From Prolixibacteraceae bacterium (lineage in GTDB: Bacteria; Bacteroidota; Bacteroidia; Bacteroidales; Prolixibacteraceae): 34,584 nt of DNA. Under the pieces are notes generated by a model. That model was not told where the DNA came from. It searched no databases and saw only the letters and a list, made by a program, of their open reading frames with translations. Position numbers and translations under genes: made by a program. This document shows, in pieces, positions 34,244 to 34,584 of the stretch. Where the stretch lies: positions 1 through 34,584 of the forward strand of contig JALNYZ010000038.1 in assembly GCA_023229575.1 (NCBI GenBank), given 5' to 3'. Numbering within the stretch: the stretch's first letter is position 1; every line of letters begins with the position of its first letter.

Positions 34244-34327
34244 TGTGCTGATTAGTTGATTAGATGATGTGTTAATGTGTTAATTAGATGATGTGATGAT
34301 TAGCTGATTAAGGAATGTGCTGATTTC
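34241..34327. repeat. GATTAGATGATGTG-type repeat beginning at the SPFH stop codon
   Basis: Starts with the TGA stop of the SPFH gene (TGATGTGCTGATTAG) and continues as degenerate units, with TTAGATGATGTG at 34260 onward and again at 34284 onward. The unit is shared with the clcA-glyA element 15 kb away. No mirror arm was found before the window ends. Confidence 0.8.
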
Positions 34328-34330
34328 CTA

Positions 34331-34501
34331 TTAATTCTTTCAGATTGATAAAATTGTATATGATGTTATGAATTTGTAAGTAGTATTTTCGGATTTGGTT
34401 CAAATATATTTTTGAATGAATTGACCATCTCCCGAAAAATGGGTTGAAAAAATCTGTAACCCAGTTGTACCGGGGCTTTAAAGATGTTTATATATGAGGA
34501 A
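34331..34501. other. Non-coding stretch before the last gene
   Basis: AT-rich sequence with one exact TAnnTTTG (TATTTTTG, 34407-34414) lacking a -33 partner. No ORF of note is seen on either strand. Confidence 0.4.
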
Positions 34502-34564
34502 AGCTGGTTTAAAAATGTTATTTTTATTGTGCAATCAAAAGCAAACAACATTAAAAAACCAGCT
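34502..34564. repeat. Imperfect 18-bp inverted repeat directly before the last start codon
   Basis: AGCTGGTTTAAAAATGTT (34502-34519) pairs with AACATTAAAAAACCAGCT (34547-34564) at 15 of 18 positions with a 27-nt loop. The second arm ends one base before the ATG at 34566. It could be a leader hairpin, an operator, or a terminal repeat of a mobile element that continues beyond the window. Confidence 0.6.
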
Positions 34565-34565
34565 C

Positions 34566-34584
34566 ATGTCAAAAGTATTAACAA
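34566..34584 (+). CDS. Start of an unidentified gene, cut by the window edge
   Basis: ATG followed by codons for SKVLT up to the last base. Only six codons are visible, too few to assign a family. The placement right after an inverted repeat suggests a genuine gene start, possibly a transposase, but this is a guess. Confidence 0.3.

Overview
The window reads as a chromosomal segment of a Bacteroidota bacterium, probably from the Bacteroidales/Marinilabiliales side. Three things point there. The gene families are typical of the phylum: a PadR–PspC–DUF4252 set, DUF4492 in front of cydAB, a TamB gene divergent from tsaD, and a TonB-type transducer. Several genes are preceded by the phylum's TAnnTTTG -7 promoter element, and purine-rich ribosome binding sites are scarce. 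No tRNA, rRNA, CRISPR array or complete mobile element was recognised. All long genes look intact; only the last one is cut by the window edge.

Layout. Positions 1-4.8 kb carry information-processing genes: rng (RNase G), a nicotinamidase-like hydrolase, smpB (trans-translation), miaA (tRNA A37 prenylation) and map (N-terminal Met removal). Positions 4.8-7.4 kb, on the minus strand, hold a probable envelope-stress unit of PadR repressor, PspC-domain membrane protein and secreted DUF4252 protein, with a candidate PadR operator palindrome. Positions 7.4-8.08 kb are non-coding and contain a dense cluster of different small hairpins. Positions 8.08-15.8 kb, minus strand, hold typA/bipA, a TonB-like transducer and a 1515-residue TamB-like protein. 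Positions 16-18.7 kb hold tsaD, dgkA and, convergently, glyA. Positions 19.1-24.05 kb, minus strand, hold a CLC-CBS chloride transporter or channel and the cytochrome bd operon DUF4492-cydA-cydB, followed by a 37-codon membrane ORF that looks like a CydX/CydS-type small subunit. Positions 24.2-33.1 kb, minus strand, hold a complete potassium-uptake operon: kdpF (42 codons), kdpA, kdpB, kdpC, a membrane HAMP protein with no kinase domain, kdpD and kdpE. Positions 33.4-34.2 kb hold a stomatin-like SPFH protein, and the window ends at the first codons of an unidentified gene.

How the genes work together. KdpD/KdpE should switch on KdpFABC when potassium is short. A sequence matching the E. coli KdpE box as I remember it (TTTATA-N5-TTTACA) lies just upstream of kdpF. 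DUF4492, CydA, CydB and the small ORF should form a high-affinity quinol oxidase for low oxygen. PadR probably represses itself and the PspC/DUF4252 genes.

Most unusual signal. Low-complexity repeats begin at, or run through, the stop codons of five genes (miaA, padR, the TonB-like gene, clcA and the SPFH gene). In the three places where a new promoter follows, the repeat returns as a 19-23 bp perfect inverted copy close upstream of that promoter. Unit sequences differ between loci but the layout is the same, so this looks like a recurring intergenic architecture rather than chance slippage.
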